Assembly (NCBI GenBank): GCA_027024155.1
Contig: JALVTE010000121.1
Location: 1-64,000, forward strand
Direction of reading: 5' to 3'
Source of the DNA: Campylobacteraceae bacterium
GTDB taxonomy: Bacteria > Campylobacterota > Campylobacteria > Campylobacterales > Sulfurovaceae
Length of the DNA: 64,000 bases
Below the pieces are notes generated by a model that was not told where the DNA came from, made no database searches, and saw nothing but the letters and a program-made list of their open reading frames with translations. Below are positions 9,918 to 18,967 of the stretch, one piece after another (position 1 is the stretch's first letter; each line of letters opens with the position of its first letter). The position numbers and the translations under genes were made by a program.

Positions 9918-10823
9918 ATGAAAAAGTTGTATAAAACAAACTTACTTTTAATAGTAATATTTATTGTTACATCTTGTGGTGGTAATAAAGAACAAGAGAG
10001 TGCAAAACTTCTATTTAAATCTGGATTTGAAAAAGATGTATATATCGATAAGAATCTTGTAGAGGGTAGCGAAGATTACAGATTTATTCGCGGTAAAGAC
10101 AAAGAGAGTGGCTTTAGTTGGCCTATAGATATTTTAGGTAGTAGTGAGAGTGCTTTGCATTTTGTATCAGATGATGGAGAGTCTCTAAAGGCTAGCATAG
10201 AGAGTGTAAAAGGACATACAGGCAAACTCTCTAGGGTAATGTATAATAGAATGAAATATAATGTCAGTGGAGATACGCAATTAACTTACGAAGTACTAAA
10301 TGTAAAAGAGGGTAGAAAAGATTTATATATAAGATTTTGGATGAAGATAGATGATAATATGATTGGTCAAAAAGATAAATGGCGAGCTATATTTGAGTAC
10401 AAAACCAAAGACTACAAAGACCCAGGAGAGGGAGGTACAGGTTATAGATTAATATCTTTTATATATACCGATAAAGATGGCAAGCCCTCTTGGCACTTCC
10501 AGGGAGATAAAGACTCAAGCAATCCAATTTGGGAGTGCGATACTCTAACTCCTACAAAAAGATGTAATAACTCTAATGTCCCTGTTGTTACAAATAAGTG
10601 GTTTCTTACCGAATACTATTGGCACTGGAGCAATGGCGACGATGGACTTACTTGGTGGAAGATAAACGGCAAAATTGTAGGGCAAAACAAAGGTCCTACA
10701 ACAAGAGGCAATAATCCGATAGATTTTATACTACTTACACAACTTTACGGAGACTCTAATCCAAAAGAGCAGTGGATAGATGATATAGAGATATGGGAAG
10801 GCTTGCCTAAAAAGTATGAATAG
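9918..10823 (+). CDS. Lipoprotein with concanavalin-like (polysaccharide lyase-type) domain
   Basis: A 301-residue predicted lipoprotein with signal MKKLYKTNLLLIVIFIVTSC and Cys next to Gly-Gly. ATG at 9918 is used because GGAGGA lies just upstream; an ATG at 9906 overlaps that site. The mature part is rich in aromatic beta-strand patterns (LYIRFWMKID, EYYWHWSNGDDGLTWW, WIDDIEIWEG) like those of ConA-like jelly-roll proteins, including polysaccharide lyases and glucan-binding lectins. A carbohydrate-binding or carbohydrate-cleaving role at the cell surface is therefore likely but not proven. It follows the AraC gene by 43 bp. Confidence 0.6.
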   Translation: MKKLYKTNLLLIVIFIVTSCGGNKEQESAKLLFKSGFEKDVYIDKNLVEGSEDYRFIRGKDKESGFSWPIDILGSSESALHFVSDDGESLKASIESVKGHTGKLSRVMYNRMKYNVSGDTQLTYEVLNVKEGRKDLYIRFWMKIDDNMIGQKDKWRAIFEYKTKDYKDPGEGGTGYRLISFIYTDKDGKPSWHFQGDKDSSNPIWECDTLTPTKRCNNSNVPVVTNKWFLTEYYWHWSNGDDGLTWWKINGKIVGQNKGPTTRGNNPIDFILLTQLYGDSNPKEQWIDDIEIWEGLPKKYE

Positions 10824-10827
10824 GTAT

Positions 10828-11616
10828 CTATTTATACGCTTTGGGGCTTAGAGAGTAAACTTTTTTAAAGTTTTTAATAAAGTGGCTTTGGTCGTAAAAG
10901 CCGGCTTGGTAGGCTATTTCGGTTAGGGAGGCGGTTTTGTTTACTCTTATTAACTCTTTTGCTTTATCGATTCTTTTATCTATTAAGAAAGCGTGTAGGG
11001 TTAAGCCATATTGGGCTTTAAATAGGCGGTTTATGTGGGCTGTGCTATAGCCAACCTCTTTTGCTACCTCTTCTAAGGTTAATGGCTCTTGCAGGTGCTT
11101 TAAAATGTAATTCTCTATCTTTTTAACTGTTTGGCTTGGCTCTATCTGTATTGTTGCTTGGCAGTAGTTGGCAAATAGCTTTCTGCTAAAGGCTTTTAAC
11201 TCTTGTTCTATATCTTGTTTTGGGTTTTCTAATATCGAGCTACATATAGATAAAAATTTTTTAGCTAGAGTTTTATCTTTTATAATGTTTGGTGATATGT
11301 TTAAAAACTCTTCAGTTTCAAATAACTCTTGCTGAACTTCTATGCACCAAGACTCTTGTAGGTGTAAGCTGTAGTAATCTAGGCTCTCTTTACTCTTTGT
11401 GCTTGTTAAGTGTACCTGCCTTGGGTTAAATATGGCTATCTGGTTTGAGTGTAGGGTTTGTAGTGGTTGATTATGGTAGGCTATATTTATATCTCTATCT
11501 GCTATGGCTATTATGTTAAAACTTTTGTGTGAGTGCTTGGCAAAACTTTTAAAACTCTCTTTATTGTATTTTAACTCGCCAAAGATTCCACTTGGATTTT
11601 TTAAATATATTACCAA
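10828..11616 (-). CDS. AraC-family transcriptional regulator
   Basis: A regulator of about 262 residues. The N-terminal cupin-like half includes KHSHKSFNIIAIADRD. The C-terminal half has two helix-turn-helix motifs: EPLTLEEVAKEVGYSTAHINRLF and LTEIAYQAGFYDQSHFIKNFKK. No ATG start is available. TTG at 11616 has AAAAGG six bases upstream and is preferred; TTG at 11643 is the alternative. It is divergent from the TSUP permease gene (11694), which it may control. It converges with the preceding lipoprotein gene, with only 4 bp between them. Confidence 0.85.
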   Translation of the reverse strand: MVIYLKNPSGIFGELKYNKESFKSFAKHSHKSFNIIAIADRDINIAYHNQPLQTLHSNQIAIFNPRQVHLTSTKSKESLDYYSLHLQESWCIEVQQELFETEEFLNISPNIIKDKTLAKKFLSICSSILENPKQDIEQELKAFSRKLFANYCQATIQIEPSQTVKKIENYILKHLQEPLTLEEVAKEVGYSTAHINRLFKAQYGLTLHAFLIDKRIDKAKELIRVNKTASLTEIAYQAGFYDQSHFIKNFKKVYSLSPKAYK

Positions 11617-11693
11617 TTTATGCCTTTTGTCATTTTTATACAATTTATATACTCAATTATATAGTAATATTTCAAAAAAACAGAGGATTCATA

Positions 11694-12446
11694 ATGGAAT
11701 TAGATATTTTTACACTATTTTTACTATTTTTAGCAGGAGGTTTTGCAGGCTTTGTGGACTCTATTGCTGGTGGTGGAGGTATTATTACTCTGCCTGCTCT
11801 TTTGGCTGTTGGTATTCCACCACATCAAGCTTTAGCAACTAATAAACTGCAAAGTTCATTTGGCTCTTTTACGGCAACACTTAACTATGCAAAAAAGGGT
11901 TTAATGAAGCCAAAAGAGTTATTACTTGGTGTAGTTTTTACCTTTATAGGTGCTGTAAGTGGGGCGATTGCGGTGCAGTTTTTTGATGCCAAAAGTTTAG
12001 AAGATATGATTATATTTATGCTTATAGTTATATTTTTATATACACTTGCTAGCCCAAATTTAGGTGCAATTCATACTACTGCAAAGTTAAAAAAGCCACT
12101 CTTTTATACAACTTTTGGCTTGCTAATTGGCTTTTACGACGGCTTTTTTGGTCCAGGAACTGGTAGCTTTTGGACAATGGCACTAATACTGCTTTTAGGC
12201 TTGGATTTAAAAGGGGCAACTGCACAGACAAAGCTTTTTAACTTTACAAGCAATATTGCATCTTTGCTTATGTTTATATACGCAGGACTTGTGCTTTGGG
12301 TAGCAGGTTTAGTAATGGGAGTAGGGCAGATAATAGGTGCATACTTAGGCTCTAGTTTGGTTGCGAAAAAAGAGGTTAAATTTATTAGAGTTTTCTTTTT
12401 AACTGTTGTTGGAATAACTATATTAAAATTATTAATAACTCAATAG
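11694..12446 (+). CDS. TSUP-family (TauE/SafE) permease
   Basis: A 250-residue inner-membrane protein of the sulfite exporter TauE/SafE family. The two family repeats begin with GGFAGFVDSIAGGGGIITLPAL and GFYDGFFGPGTGSFWTMALI, the Gly-rich turns expected for TSUP. The usual substrates are sulfite, sulfoacetate or other small sulfur or carbon anions; the one here is unknown. ATG at 11694 has AGAGGA upstream. Its partner in context is the divergent AraC regulator 78 bp away. Confidence 0.9.
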   Translation: MELDIFTLFLLFLAGGFAGFVDSIAGGGGIITLPALLAVGIPPHQALATNKLQSSFGSFTATLNYAKKGLMKPKELLLGVVFTFIGAVSGAIAVQFFDAKSLEDMIIFMLIVIFLYTLASPNLGAIHTTAKLKKPLFYTTFGLLIGFYDGFFGPGTGSFWTMALILLLGLDLKGATAQTKLFNFTSNIASLLMFIYAGLVLWVAGLVMGVGQIIGAYLGSSLVAKKEVKFIRVFFLTVVGITILKLLITQ

Positions 12447-12496
12447 TTTAAGGCGACTTGCTTGTTCTCTTGTGGGCTTTCGAATATTAATATGCC

Positions 12497-12565
12497 TGTA
12501 GGGTCGATTTACCGACCAATATTTTAGATGAATGGCTATTTTATGGTCGCTAAACCGAACCTACA
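12497..12565. repeat. Imperfect inverted repeat, 21-bp arms
   Basis: Arms 12497-12517 and 12545-12565 match at 18 of 21 positions (TGTAGGGTCG... against the complement TGTAGGTTCG...), separated by 27 AT-rich bases. The left arm can also fold on itself through GGTCG/CGACC. It lies between the convergent TSUP and 12591-13511 genes, so it could be a REP-like repeat or a bidirectional termination region. Confidence 0.5.
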
Positions 12566-12590
12566 CTATTTTGAAAGATATTTTTATATA

Positions 12591-13511
12591 TTATTTATCA
12601 GTTTTTTCTTCTTGTTCTTCAAGTATCTTTTCTGTTCTCTCTTCAAGTTTTTGTTTAACGAGTTCTTCTTGCGATAAGGAGCCAACAGCTTCTCCAAAGT
12701 TTTCAAATTGTTTTTTAATATCGTTTCTTTTGATTTCTTTTGCTTTTTTCTTCTTTTTATGTGCTTCAACAAATTTAATTTTAAATCTATCGATGTAGTC
12801 AAGACTATCTATAAACTGTTTATATGGGTATATATTTATTTTGTTACCAGAGGTTTTTTCGTTATGGTCTGTAATTATTACCTTTATTTCAGAATCTTTT
12901 GAGACATAACTTAACATTTGGCAAATTTTACTATAGTGTTTAAGTGCTTTAATAAACTCTTTTTTTGGATTTTTAGGTTTAGGTGGTAAAGGTGCTTCGT
13001 AAATAATTCCAATATTAGTGGCTTTTTCATCCTTTTCATCTTTAATATATTCACAAAATGGGTTAGGTTTTGAAGCTGGAGCTTTTACGGCAGGTAGTAG
13101 TCTTAAGACTTTAGCTTTCTGCATTTCTGCAATTCGGTTAAATACTTTAAGAGAAGAGTCCTCTTTATATGCTTTTGAGAAAGTCTCTAACTGTTCAGAA
13201 AATAGAGTAATATGATGACCTTTAGCTTTACAAAAGTTAGTAAGAGCAGAAAATTCACTATCTAAATCGTTATCTAACCAAATGCTATCTTCCAGAGCAA
13301 AACAGCCTCTAATAAATTTTATAAACTTATGATATGGATGTTTAGGGTGGAATAGAATCTCTATGTCTAATAATACTCTTTTAAATATAAGATAGAATAG
13401 TGTAAGGAGTATAAGAACTAAAATACCATATTTTATGATTATAAGAAGCGATACAATAGCACCAATAGTTGTTGCTATTGGTTCAGTTTTAAATGTATTT
13501 GTAATGGTCAT
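12591..13511 (-). CDS. Membrane-anchored hypothetical protein
   Basis: A 306-residue protein that I do not recognise. Residues about 10-50 contain two close hydrophobic segments (TTIGAIVSLLIIIKYG and ILVLILLTLFYLIF). The rest is soluble, with a Lys/Glu-rich coiled-coil C-terminus (KKKKKAKEIKRND... EERTEKILEEQEEKTDK). The central part, with LYxxF and YxKICQMLSYVSKDSEIKVIITD stretches, looks like a folded alpha/beta domain. AAGGAAG precedes the ATG at 13511. It is followed downstream by an inverted repeat; no operon partner is obvious. Confidence 0.6.
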   Translation of the reverse strand: MTITNTFKTEPIATTIGAIVSLLIIIKYGILVLILLTLFYLIFKRVLLDIEILFHPKHPYHKFIKFIRGCFALEDSIWLDNDLDSEFSALTNFCKAKGHHITLFSEQLETFSKAYKEDSSLKVFNRIAEMQKAKVLRLLPAVKAPASKPNPFCEYIKDEKDEKATNIGIIYEAPLPPKPKNPKKEFIKALKHYSKICQMLSYVSKDSEIKVIITDHNEKTSGNKINIYPYKQFIDSLDYIDRFKIKFVEAHKKKKKAKEIKRNDIKKQFENFGEAVGSLSQEELVKQKLEERTEKILEEQEEKTDK

Positions 13512-13585
13512 TTACTTCCTTGGGTACTAACAAATATATTATACAATGCTATTAATCTAAATAAAATTTTTGGGCAATACAAAGA

Positions 13586-13755
13586 GTGGATTCCCATTTT
13601 TAGAGACTGTAAAACAATTTGCTCTTTTTGAGAGTAGGATTTTAGCCCCGTAAAAATAGCACTATTTAATAGTATTTAAATAAATGGGACTAAAATCTCT
13701 ACCTATACTTCTATTTCAAAGCTCATAAAGCTTATTGTAGCAAATTGCTAGTTAA
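13586..13755. repeat. Degenerate palindromic intergenic repeat
   Basis: Begins with GTGGATTCCCATTTTTAGAG, closely similar to 47994-48013 in the MITE-like element at 46.3-48.3 kb. It contains nested inverted repeats: CAATTTGCT against AGCAAATTG at the edges, and GATTTTAGCCCC against GGGACTAAAATCT inside. It fills most of the gap between two same-strand genes. It is probably a decayed member of the same repeat family. Confidence 0.5.
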
Positions 13756-13777
13756 GTTTGACTTTAAGCTATTTTAA

Positions 13778-15505
13778 CTACTTAATTTTATTCTGTTTTG
13801 TATTAAAGATAATACCTCTATCATCCATATATATTTTTACACTACTTTTAAAATCTTTTGGATAAGCACTTAATATTGCATTCATACCTATAGCACTAGT
13901 CGCTTCTTGCTTTTTTAAATATTTTAATCTTTGTTGATAATCTTTTTCATTTAAAATACCCATATCTTTTAGTCTATCTAAAGTGGCTTTTCTCTTTTGA
14001 GTATTGTATTTTATACTCTCTTTCATAAGGTTAATAAATTTATTGTTATTTATATCTACCCACAGAAGAGTTTGTTTATCATCTTTAAACTCTTTTGTTT
14101 TAGCATTACTTACATTTATAGCGATAGTATTAGCTTTTAAAGATGCAGTAAGAGAAGTTATAAATTTAGGAGATGGCTTAGGTAGAGTATTTAGTAAATC
14201 AACCTCTTTACCATCTTTTGGTAAGTTTACATTTGCAAATTCAGGTACTTTTGCTTTAAGCATACCAATTAAAGCAGTTGGATTTGCAGAGACGATTTCT
14301 ATTAATGCTCCTATAAGTTTTGGATTGTTAGTCTTTTCATCCATCTCTACTTTGTCTATTCCAAAGTATAATTCTGATACTTGACTACCAAACATAGATA
14401 ACATTAAAGATGCAGTAGAAGCATTTTTTAATAACGCTCTTTGATTAATAGAGCTACAATTATACTTTTTTGCTTCGCTAACAGTGTAGTTTGTTAAACT
14501 CATAATAGCGTTAGATAGATTTTTTGCATCATATCTTAGTCCAAGAGCTAATACTGGGTCTTTGGTTACTCTATTTAACTCATTTTTACTAACAATAGAT
14601 TTAAGAGTAGTAGCAAGATTTTTATTAGTATGAATAATCATTTCAGATTCTAAATTTTCTGTGCTAAGTGCTTTATAACCTACAATAATACTATCTACAG
14701 CATTAGTAAAGTCGTTAGCCATAGGAATAACACACTTTTGTAATTCATCTGTATCATGAGCTGAATTTTTAGCTTTAGTTAGTAAAAAGTTTACTACGGG
14801 TTTTAGTTTAATGAAACCGTCGCTATACCCTTTAAAGTTATTATCGCTTAATAGTTTATCGAAACTCTTAATACTATAACTATTTTTACTATCTGCTTTT
14901 GCTGTTAAGTGATTTAAATAGCTTTTCTTTTTGTCAAGCGGATACAGAGACATAGCTATAGTTTTTTTCTTAACTACAAGAGCTACTCCTGTTTTACTGT
15001 CTAAATTCTCATCTATACATTTATAGCCTGAGCAATCTTTCCATTTTATTGTGGCATTTGCCTCTTTTGCTATTTTGTTTAAAGAGTTTATAAATTTATC
15101 GGGGCTTGTAATTTCTGTTCTTGCAACTGGATAGTTATTTAAGCCATAAATAATGCTACTTCTATTTTTTGCCAGACCGAACTCTTCAAAATTACTCTTT
15201 TTATAGCTATTTAAAATATCTTTTAATAATTTATTTTTTTTATTGTTTGGATGATTTTTTTCTAAAGAGTTTAATAGAACCTCTATGCTATTAGCTTGTC
15301 TTATTCTAAATTCGTCTGGAATTGGCTTTTCATTTCCAAATAGATAAGATGTATCTTTTGGTACATATGCCAAAAGAGTCTCGAAATTGTTGCTTTGGCT
15401 AACAACTTTAGCCTCTTTTAACTCTTTATGCTCACTATTTTTTGTTTTACAACCTGTAGTTATAATTGCAACTGTCGTAACTGTTGCAAAAAGTATTTTT
15501 CTCAT
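13778..15505 (-). CDS. Large lipoprotein of unknown function
   Basis: A 575-residue predicted lipoprotein with signal MRKILFATVTTVAIITTGCK (lipobox TTGC) and AAAGGGAA upstream of the ATG. The mature protein begins LLAYVPKDTSYLFGNEK, a pattern seen in periplasmic DUF3352-like proteins. It also has a pair of Cys (KDCSGYKCID) and scattered amphipathic segments. It is encoded alone. No enzymatic motif is seen. It is probably an envelope protein; the family assignment is tentative. Confidence 0.6.
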   Translation of the reverse strand: MRKILFATVTTVAIITTGCKTKNSEHKELKEAKVVSQSNNFETLLAYVPKDTSYLFGNEKPIPDEFRIRQANSIEVLLNSLEKNHPNNKKNKLLKDILNSYKKSNFEEFGLAKNRSSIIYGLNNYPVARTEITSPDKFINSLNKIAKEANATIKWKDCSGYKCIDENLDSKTGVALVVKKKTIAMSLYPLDKKKSYLNHLTAKADSKNSYSIKSFDKLLSDNNFKGYSDGFIKLKPVVNFLLTKAKNSAHDTDELQKCVIPMANDFTNAVDSIIVGYKALSTENLESEMIIHTNKNLATTLKSIVSKNELNRVTKDPVLALGLRYDAKNLSNAIMSLTNYTVSEAKKYNCSSINQRALLKNASTASLMLSMFGSQVSELYFGIDKVEMDEKTNNPKLIGALIEIVSANPTALIGMLKAKVPEFANVNLPKDGKEVDLLNTLPKPSPKFITSLTASLKANTIAINVSNAKTKEFKDDKQTLLWVDINNNKFINLMKESIKYNTQKRKATLDRLKDMGILNEKDYQQRLKYLKKQEATSAIGMNAILSAYPKDFKSSVKIYMDDRGIIFNTKQNKIK

Positions 15506-15558
15506 AAATTCCCTTTTTATATAAATTAAAGTAGAATAATACCATAAAAGGAGTTATG

Positions 15559-16317
15559 ATGAAGAAAAAAGAGTACAAAAAGAGACTTTATGAATTACAA
15601 GTAGAGTTAGTTAAGTTTCAAAAATATGTAATCGAAAATGATTTAAAGGTTTGTGTAGTTTTAGAAGGACGAGATAGTGCTGGTAAAGATGGCACTATTA
15701 AACGATTTCGCGAACACTTAAGCCCAAGAGAAGCGCGTACCGTAGCACTTGGAAAACCTAGCGATAAAGATACTAAGTCATGGTACTTTCAGCGATATGT
15801 ACCACATTTGCCAAGTGGTGGCGAAATTGTATTTTTTAACCGTAGTTGGTACAATAGAGCAGGAGTAGAACCTGTTATGGGCTTTTGTACAAAAGAGCAG
15901 TATGAGCAATTTATGACACAAGTTGGCAGTTTCGAAGATATGCTAGTAGATGATGGGATGATATTTATAAAATACTATTTAGATATTAGTAAAGCTGAAC
16001 AAGCAAAACGCTTAGAAGCTAGAAGAGTAGACCCGTTAAAGCAGTGGAAGTTAAGCCCAATAGATGCAAAAGCTCAAGAACTTTGGGATAGTTATAGTAA
16101 ATATAGAGACAAAATGTTTAAAGCAACATCATTTAGTTTTGCACCATGGCATATTGTACATAGCGACGATAAAAAAACCGCTAGAATAAATATAATTGCC
16201 CATTTCTTGAACCAAGTAGAGTATCCAAATAAGAAGCAAGAGGTACTTGATTGGGATAATAAAGTAGTTTGCAAATTTAAGCCAAAATGTTACGAGCAGG
16301 GCTTGATTGCTCCATAA
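15559..16317 (+). CDS. ppk2: Polyphosphate kinase 2 family protein
   Basis: A 252-residue PPK2 that transfers phosphate between polyphosphate and nucleoside di- or monophosphates in the cytosol. Diagnostic motifs are Walker A GRDSAGKDGTIKRF near residue 40, the lid region FNRSWYNRAGVEPVMGF near residue 95, and LDISKAEQAKRLEARR near residue 145. The single-domain length fits class I PPK2. The start is taken at the second of two adjacent ATGs (15559) because AAGGAG lies 5 nt upstream; 15556 is also possible. The exonuclease III gene follows 8 bp downstream in the same direction. Substrate preference (GDP, ADP or AMP) cannot be read from sequence. Confidence 0.93.
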   Translation: MKKKEYKKRLYELQVELVKFQKYVIENDLKVCVVLEGRDSAGKDGTIKRFREHLSPREARTVALGKPSDKDTKSWYFQRYVPHLPSGGEIVFFNRSWYNRAGVEPVMGFCTKEQYEQFMTQVGSFEDMLVDDGMIFIKYYLDISKAEQAKRLEARRVDPLKQWKLSPIDAKAQELWDSYSKYRDKMFKATSFSFAPWHIVHSDDKKTARINIIAHFLNQVEYPNKKQEVLDWDNKVVCKFKPKCYEQGLIAP

Positions 16318-16325
16318 GGATAGTA

Positions 16326-17099
16326 ATGAGTATTAAATTTATTTCGTGGAATGTAAATGGAATTAGAGCAGTGGGCAAAAAAGAGGCGTTAAAATGGATA
16401 GATGAGTATAAGCCCCAAATTTTAGCCTTGCAAGAGATAAAAGCAATAAAAGAGGAGATTCCAGATAATCTATTCAATAAAAAGTATAAAGAGTTATTTG
16501 TTAGCTCTTCAATTAAAAAAGGGCAATCTGGCGTAGCAGTATTTAGCGATATTACTCCAGATTACTATAGCCCTTGTTACGAAGTAGATGTCTTAAAAGA
16601 GGGGCGAATAAACGAATTGCATTTTGGTAAAATAGCCTTTTTTAATGTCTATTTTCCCAATGGTAAACGCAACGAAGAGCGATTAGAGTATAAACTAAAA
16701 TTTTACGATAGATTTTTAGAACATATAGAAGCCTTGAGAACTAAGGGCTACTCTATAATATTTTGTGGAGATGTTAATACTGCACACAAACCTATAGATT
16801 TAGCAAGACCAAAAGATAACGAAAATATTTCGGGCTTTTTGCCAATAGAACGAGAGTGGCTAGACAAGATTGAAAAGCTAGGCTATATAGATACATTTAG
16901 ATTCTTTCATAAAGAGCCAAACCGATATAGTTGGTGGTCTATGCGAACAAGAGCAAGAGCTAGAAATGTTGGCTGGAGAATAGATTACTTTTTTATATCG
17001 CAAGATTTAAAAGATAAATTAGTAGATAGTGATATTTTAGATAAAATAGAGGGTAGCGACCATGCACCAATTAGTTTAATTATGGATTTATTAACTTAA
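16326..17099 (+). CDS. xth: Exodeoxyribonuclease III
   Basis: A 257-residue member of the exonuclease III/AP endonuclease family of base excision repair, which cleaves DNA 5' to abasic sites and degrades 3' ends. Family motifs are present in order: FISWNVNGIRA at the N-terminus, LALQEIKA with the metal-binding Glu, FCGDVNTAHKPIDLARP, WWSMRTRARARNVGWRIDYFFIS, and the final GSDHAPISL with the catalytic Asp-His. ATG at 16326 follows AAGGA. It is downstream of ppk2 with an 8-bp gap and probably co-transcribed. Confidence 0.95.
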   Translation: MSIKFISWNVNGIRAVGKKEALKWIDEYKPQILALQEIKAIKEEIPDNLFNKKYKELFVSSSIKKGQSGVAVFSDITPDYYSPCYEVDVLKEGRINELHFGKIAFFNVYFPNGKRNEERLEYKLKFYDRFLEHIEALRTKGYSIIFCGDVNTAHKPIDLARPKDNENISGFLPIEREWLDKIEKLGYIDTFRFFHKEPNRYSWWSMRTRARARNVGWRIDYFFISQDLKDKLVDSDILDKIEGSDHAPISLIMDLLT

Positions 17100-17140
17100 G
17101 TTATTAACATAAAATTAACAATTCTTTGTTACTATTTCAA

Positions 17141-17157
17141 TGTACCAAGTAGGTACA
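17141..17157. promoter_or_regulatory. Possible operator palindrome upstream of arsC
   Basis: TGTACC-AAGTA-GGTACA has 6-bp arms and lies 136 bp upstream of the arsC start. It could be a regulator site for the ars genes; no arsR gene is in the window. Only the symmetry is seen. Confidence 0.3.
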
Positions 17158-17243
17158 AGACATTATTAGTTAATCCTTCCTCCTTTTTGTTTGTATAAGC
17201 AATACAGACTAATGTTTTAACCAATAAAATAACACTTCCTCCT

Positions 17244-17266
17244 GTGAGCCTTTTGGCTCACTATTT
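17244..17266 (+). terminator. Probable terminator hairpin before arsC
   Basis: GTGAGCC-TTTT-GGCTCAC is a perfect 7-bp stem with a 4-nt loop, followed by TATTT. It may end transcription from ppk2-xth, or attenuate reading into arsC whose start is only 27 nt after the hairpin. Confidence 0.55.
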
Positions 17267-17293
17267 AATCTAAGTTCAGATATAATACTTCTT

Positions 17294-17701
17294 ATGAAAA
17301 AAGTTTTAATATTATGTACAGGCAATAGTTGTCGCTCTATTATTGGTGAAGCAGTGGTTAATAAAGAACTTAACCCTATAGGTATAAAAGCTTTTAGTGC
17401 AGGCTCTAACCCCTCAGGTAAGGTAAATCCAAATGCTAAAAAAGTTTTACAAAGTAATGATGCTTGGAGTGATAATTACTACTCCAAAACTATTGATGAG
17501 GTTGATAAAGAGGCTCCATTTGACTTAGTGGTAACAGTATGTGACAGTGCGAAAGAGGCGTGCCCTATGTATAGTGGAGCAAAAAAGCAAGTTCACCTTG
17601 GTTTTGAAGACCCAGATGGTAAAGATTATAAAGCCTTTGAAGATATCTACTCTCTTATAGAAGAGCAACTTATTGGGTTAATTAAAGAAGAACTTATTTA
17701 A
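17294..17701 (+). CDS. arsC: Arsenate reductase, thioredoxin-dependent type
   Basis: A 135-residue low-molecular-weight phosphatase-fold arsenate reductase that converts arsenate to arsenite. The phosphate loop CTGNSCR (Cys8 to Arg14) is the C-x5-R signature. Cys83 and Cys90 (CDSAKEAC) are the two further cysteines of the thioredoxin-coupled class. Length matches the family. There is no Shine-Dalgarno sequence before the ATG, while a TATAAT box lies 7 nt upstream, so the message may be leaderless. The stop codon overlaps the next start as TAATG, coupling it to the arsenite permease. Confidence 0.93.
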   Translation: MKKVLILCTGNSCRSIIGEAVVNKELNPIGIKAFSAGSNPSGKVNPNAKKVLQSNDAWSDNYYSKTIDEVDKEAPFDLVVTVCDSAKEACPMYSGAKKQVHLGFEDPDGKDYKAFEDIYSLIEEQLIGLIKEELI

Positions 17702-18951
17702 TGCTAGCTTTCGGGCTCTTTTTTACGGTTTTAATACTTATAATTTGGCAACCAAAAGGGTTACAAATTGGTACAACTGCATTAGTTGGAGCTCTTTTAG
17801 CATTTTTGTTAGGCATTGTAGATACAAAAGATATATTAGAAGTTATCTCTATAGTTTGGGATCCAACTCTTGCATTTATTGGAATAATTATACTATCTAT
17901 GATTTTAGATGAGATAGGTTTTTTTGAGTGGGCTGCTATTAAAATGACTAATCTCAGTAGAGGTAGTGGTAATATTATGTTTATAAACATTTTATTATTA
18001 GGAGCTTTTGTCTCTGCCCTATTTGCAAATGATGGTGCAGCTCTTATTTTAACACCAATACTTCTAGCTAAAATGCGTTATTTAAATATGGATAAAAAAG
18101 CTATTTTTGCCTTTTTAATAGCAGGTGGTTTTATTGGAGATAGTGCTTCAAATCCTTTAGTTATTTCGAATTTAACAAATATACTTACAGCTGATTATTT
18201 CAATATTGGATTTTTAGAGTATGCTAAAAATATGTTATTACCAAATTTGCTTTCAATAATTGCATCTATTTCGATACTTTGGATAGTTTTTAGAAAATCA
18301 ATTCCTAAAAAAATAGATATTTCAAAACTACCAGAAGCTAGCAGTGTTATAAAAAACCAAACTATGTTTAAATTGAGTTGGATATTTTTATCTTTGCTAT
18401 TAATTGCTTATTTTGTAGGCGATACTTATAAAGTTCCAATTTCAATATTTGCTTTAGGTGGTGCACTTATATTTTTGGCTATTGCATCTAAATTTAAAGC
18501 TATTAAACCTATTCTTACATTAAAAAGTGCTCCTTGGCAAGTTGTCTGGTTTAGTATTGGTTTATATGTTGTAGTTTATGGGCTTAAAAATGCAGGATTA
18601 ACAGATGAAATCGCTTCTATTTTATTATGGCTAAAAGCTCAAGGGCATACAGTTTATGTTGTTGGTACAGGCTTTTTATCTGGAATTTTGAGTGCTATTT
18701 TAAATAATATGCCAACAGTTATGATTATGGATATAGCAATAGATAAAGTAGGCGATAACTTTTTAGCTTATGCAAATATTTTAGGTACAAATTTAGGTCC
18801 TAAAATGACACCTATAGGTTCACTAGCAACGCTACTTTGGTTACATGTATTAGAGAAAAAAGGGGTTAAAATTGGATGGGGAGAGTATATAAAAATAGGT
18901 ATAATAATAACCCCACCAGTGCTTTTTATCGCACTACTTGGAGTATTGTAG
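17701..18951 (+). CDS. arsB: ArsB-type arsenite permease
   Basis: A 416-residue inner-membrane protein of the ArsB/NhaD ion-transporter superfamily with about 11-12 hydrophobic segments. Typical ArsB sequence is seen: VWDPTLAFIGIIILSMILDEIGFFEWAA (part), then ALFANDGAALILTPILL, and NNMPTVMIMDIAI near residue 345. It exports the arsenite made by ArsC. The ATG overlaps the arsC stop by one base, so the two form an operon. No ArsR repressor or ArsA ATPase is adjacent; ArsB works alone as a secondary carrier. Confidence 0.92.
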   Translation: MLAFGLFFTVLILIIWQPKGLQIGTTALVGALLAFLLGIVDTKDILEVISIVWDPTLAFIGIIILSMILDEIGFFEWAAIKMTNLSRGSGNIMFINILLLGAFVSALFANDGAALILTPILLAKMRYLNMDKKAIFAFLIAGGFIGDSASNPLVISNLTNILTADYFNIGFLEYAKNMLLPNLLSIIASISILWIVFRKSIPKKIDISKLPEASSVIKNQTMFKLSWIFLSLLLIAYFVGDTYKVPISIFALGGALIFLAIASKFKAIKPILTLKSAPWQVVWFSIGLYVVVYGLKNAGLTDEIASILLWLKAQGHTVYVVGTGFLSGILSAILNNMPTVMIMDIAIDKVGDNFLAYANILGTNLGPKMTPIGSLATLLWLHVLEKKGVKIGWGEYIKIGIIITPPVLFIALLGVL

Positions 18952-18967
18952 ATTTAAACTATTTTTA

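Noticed and set aside
13512-13777. CRISPR-like repetition in the intergenic palindrome
   Set aside because: The repeats are inverted and nested, with no regular direct repeats or spacers.
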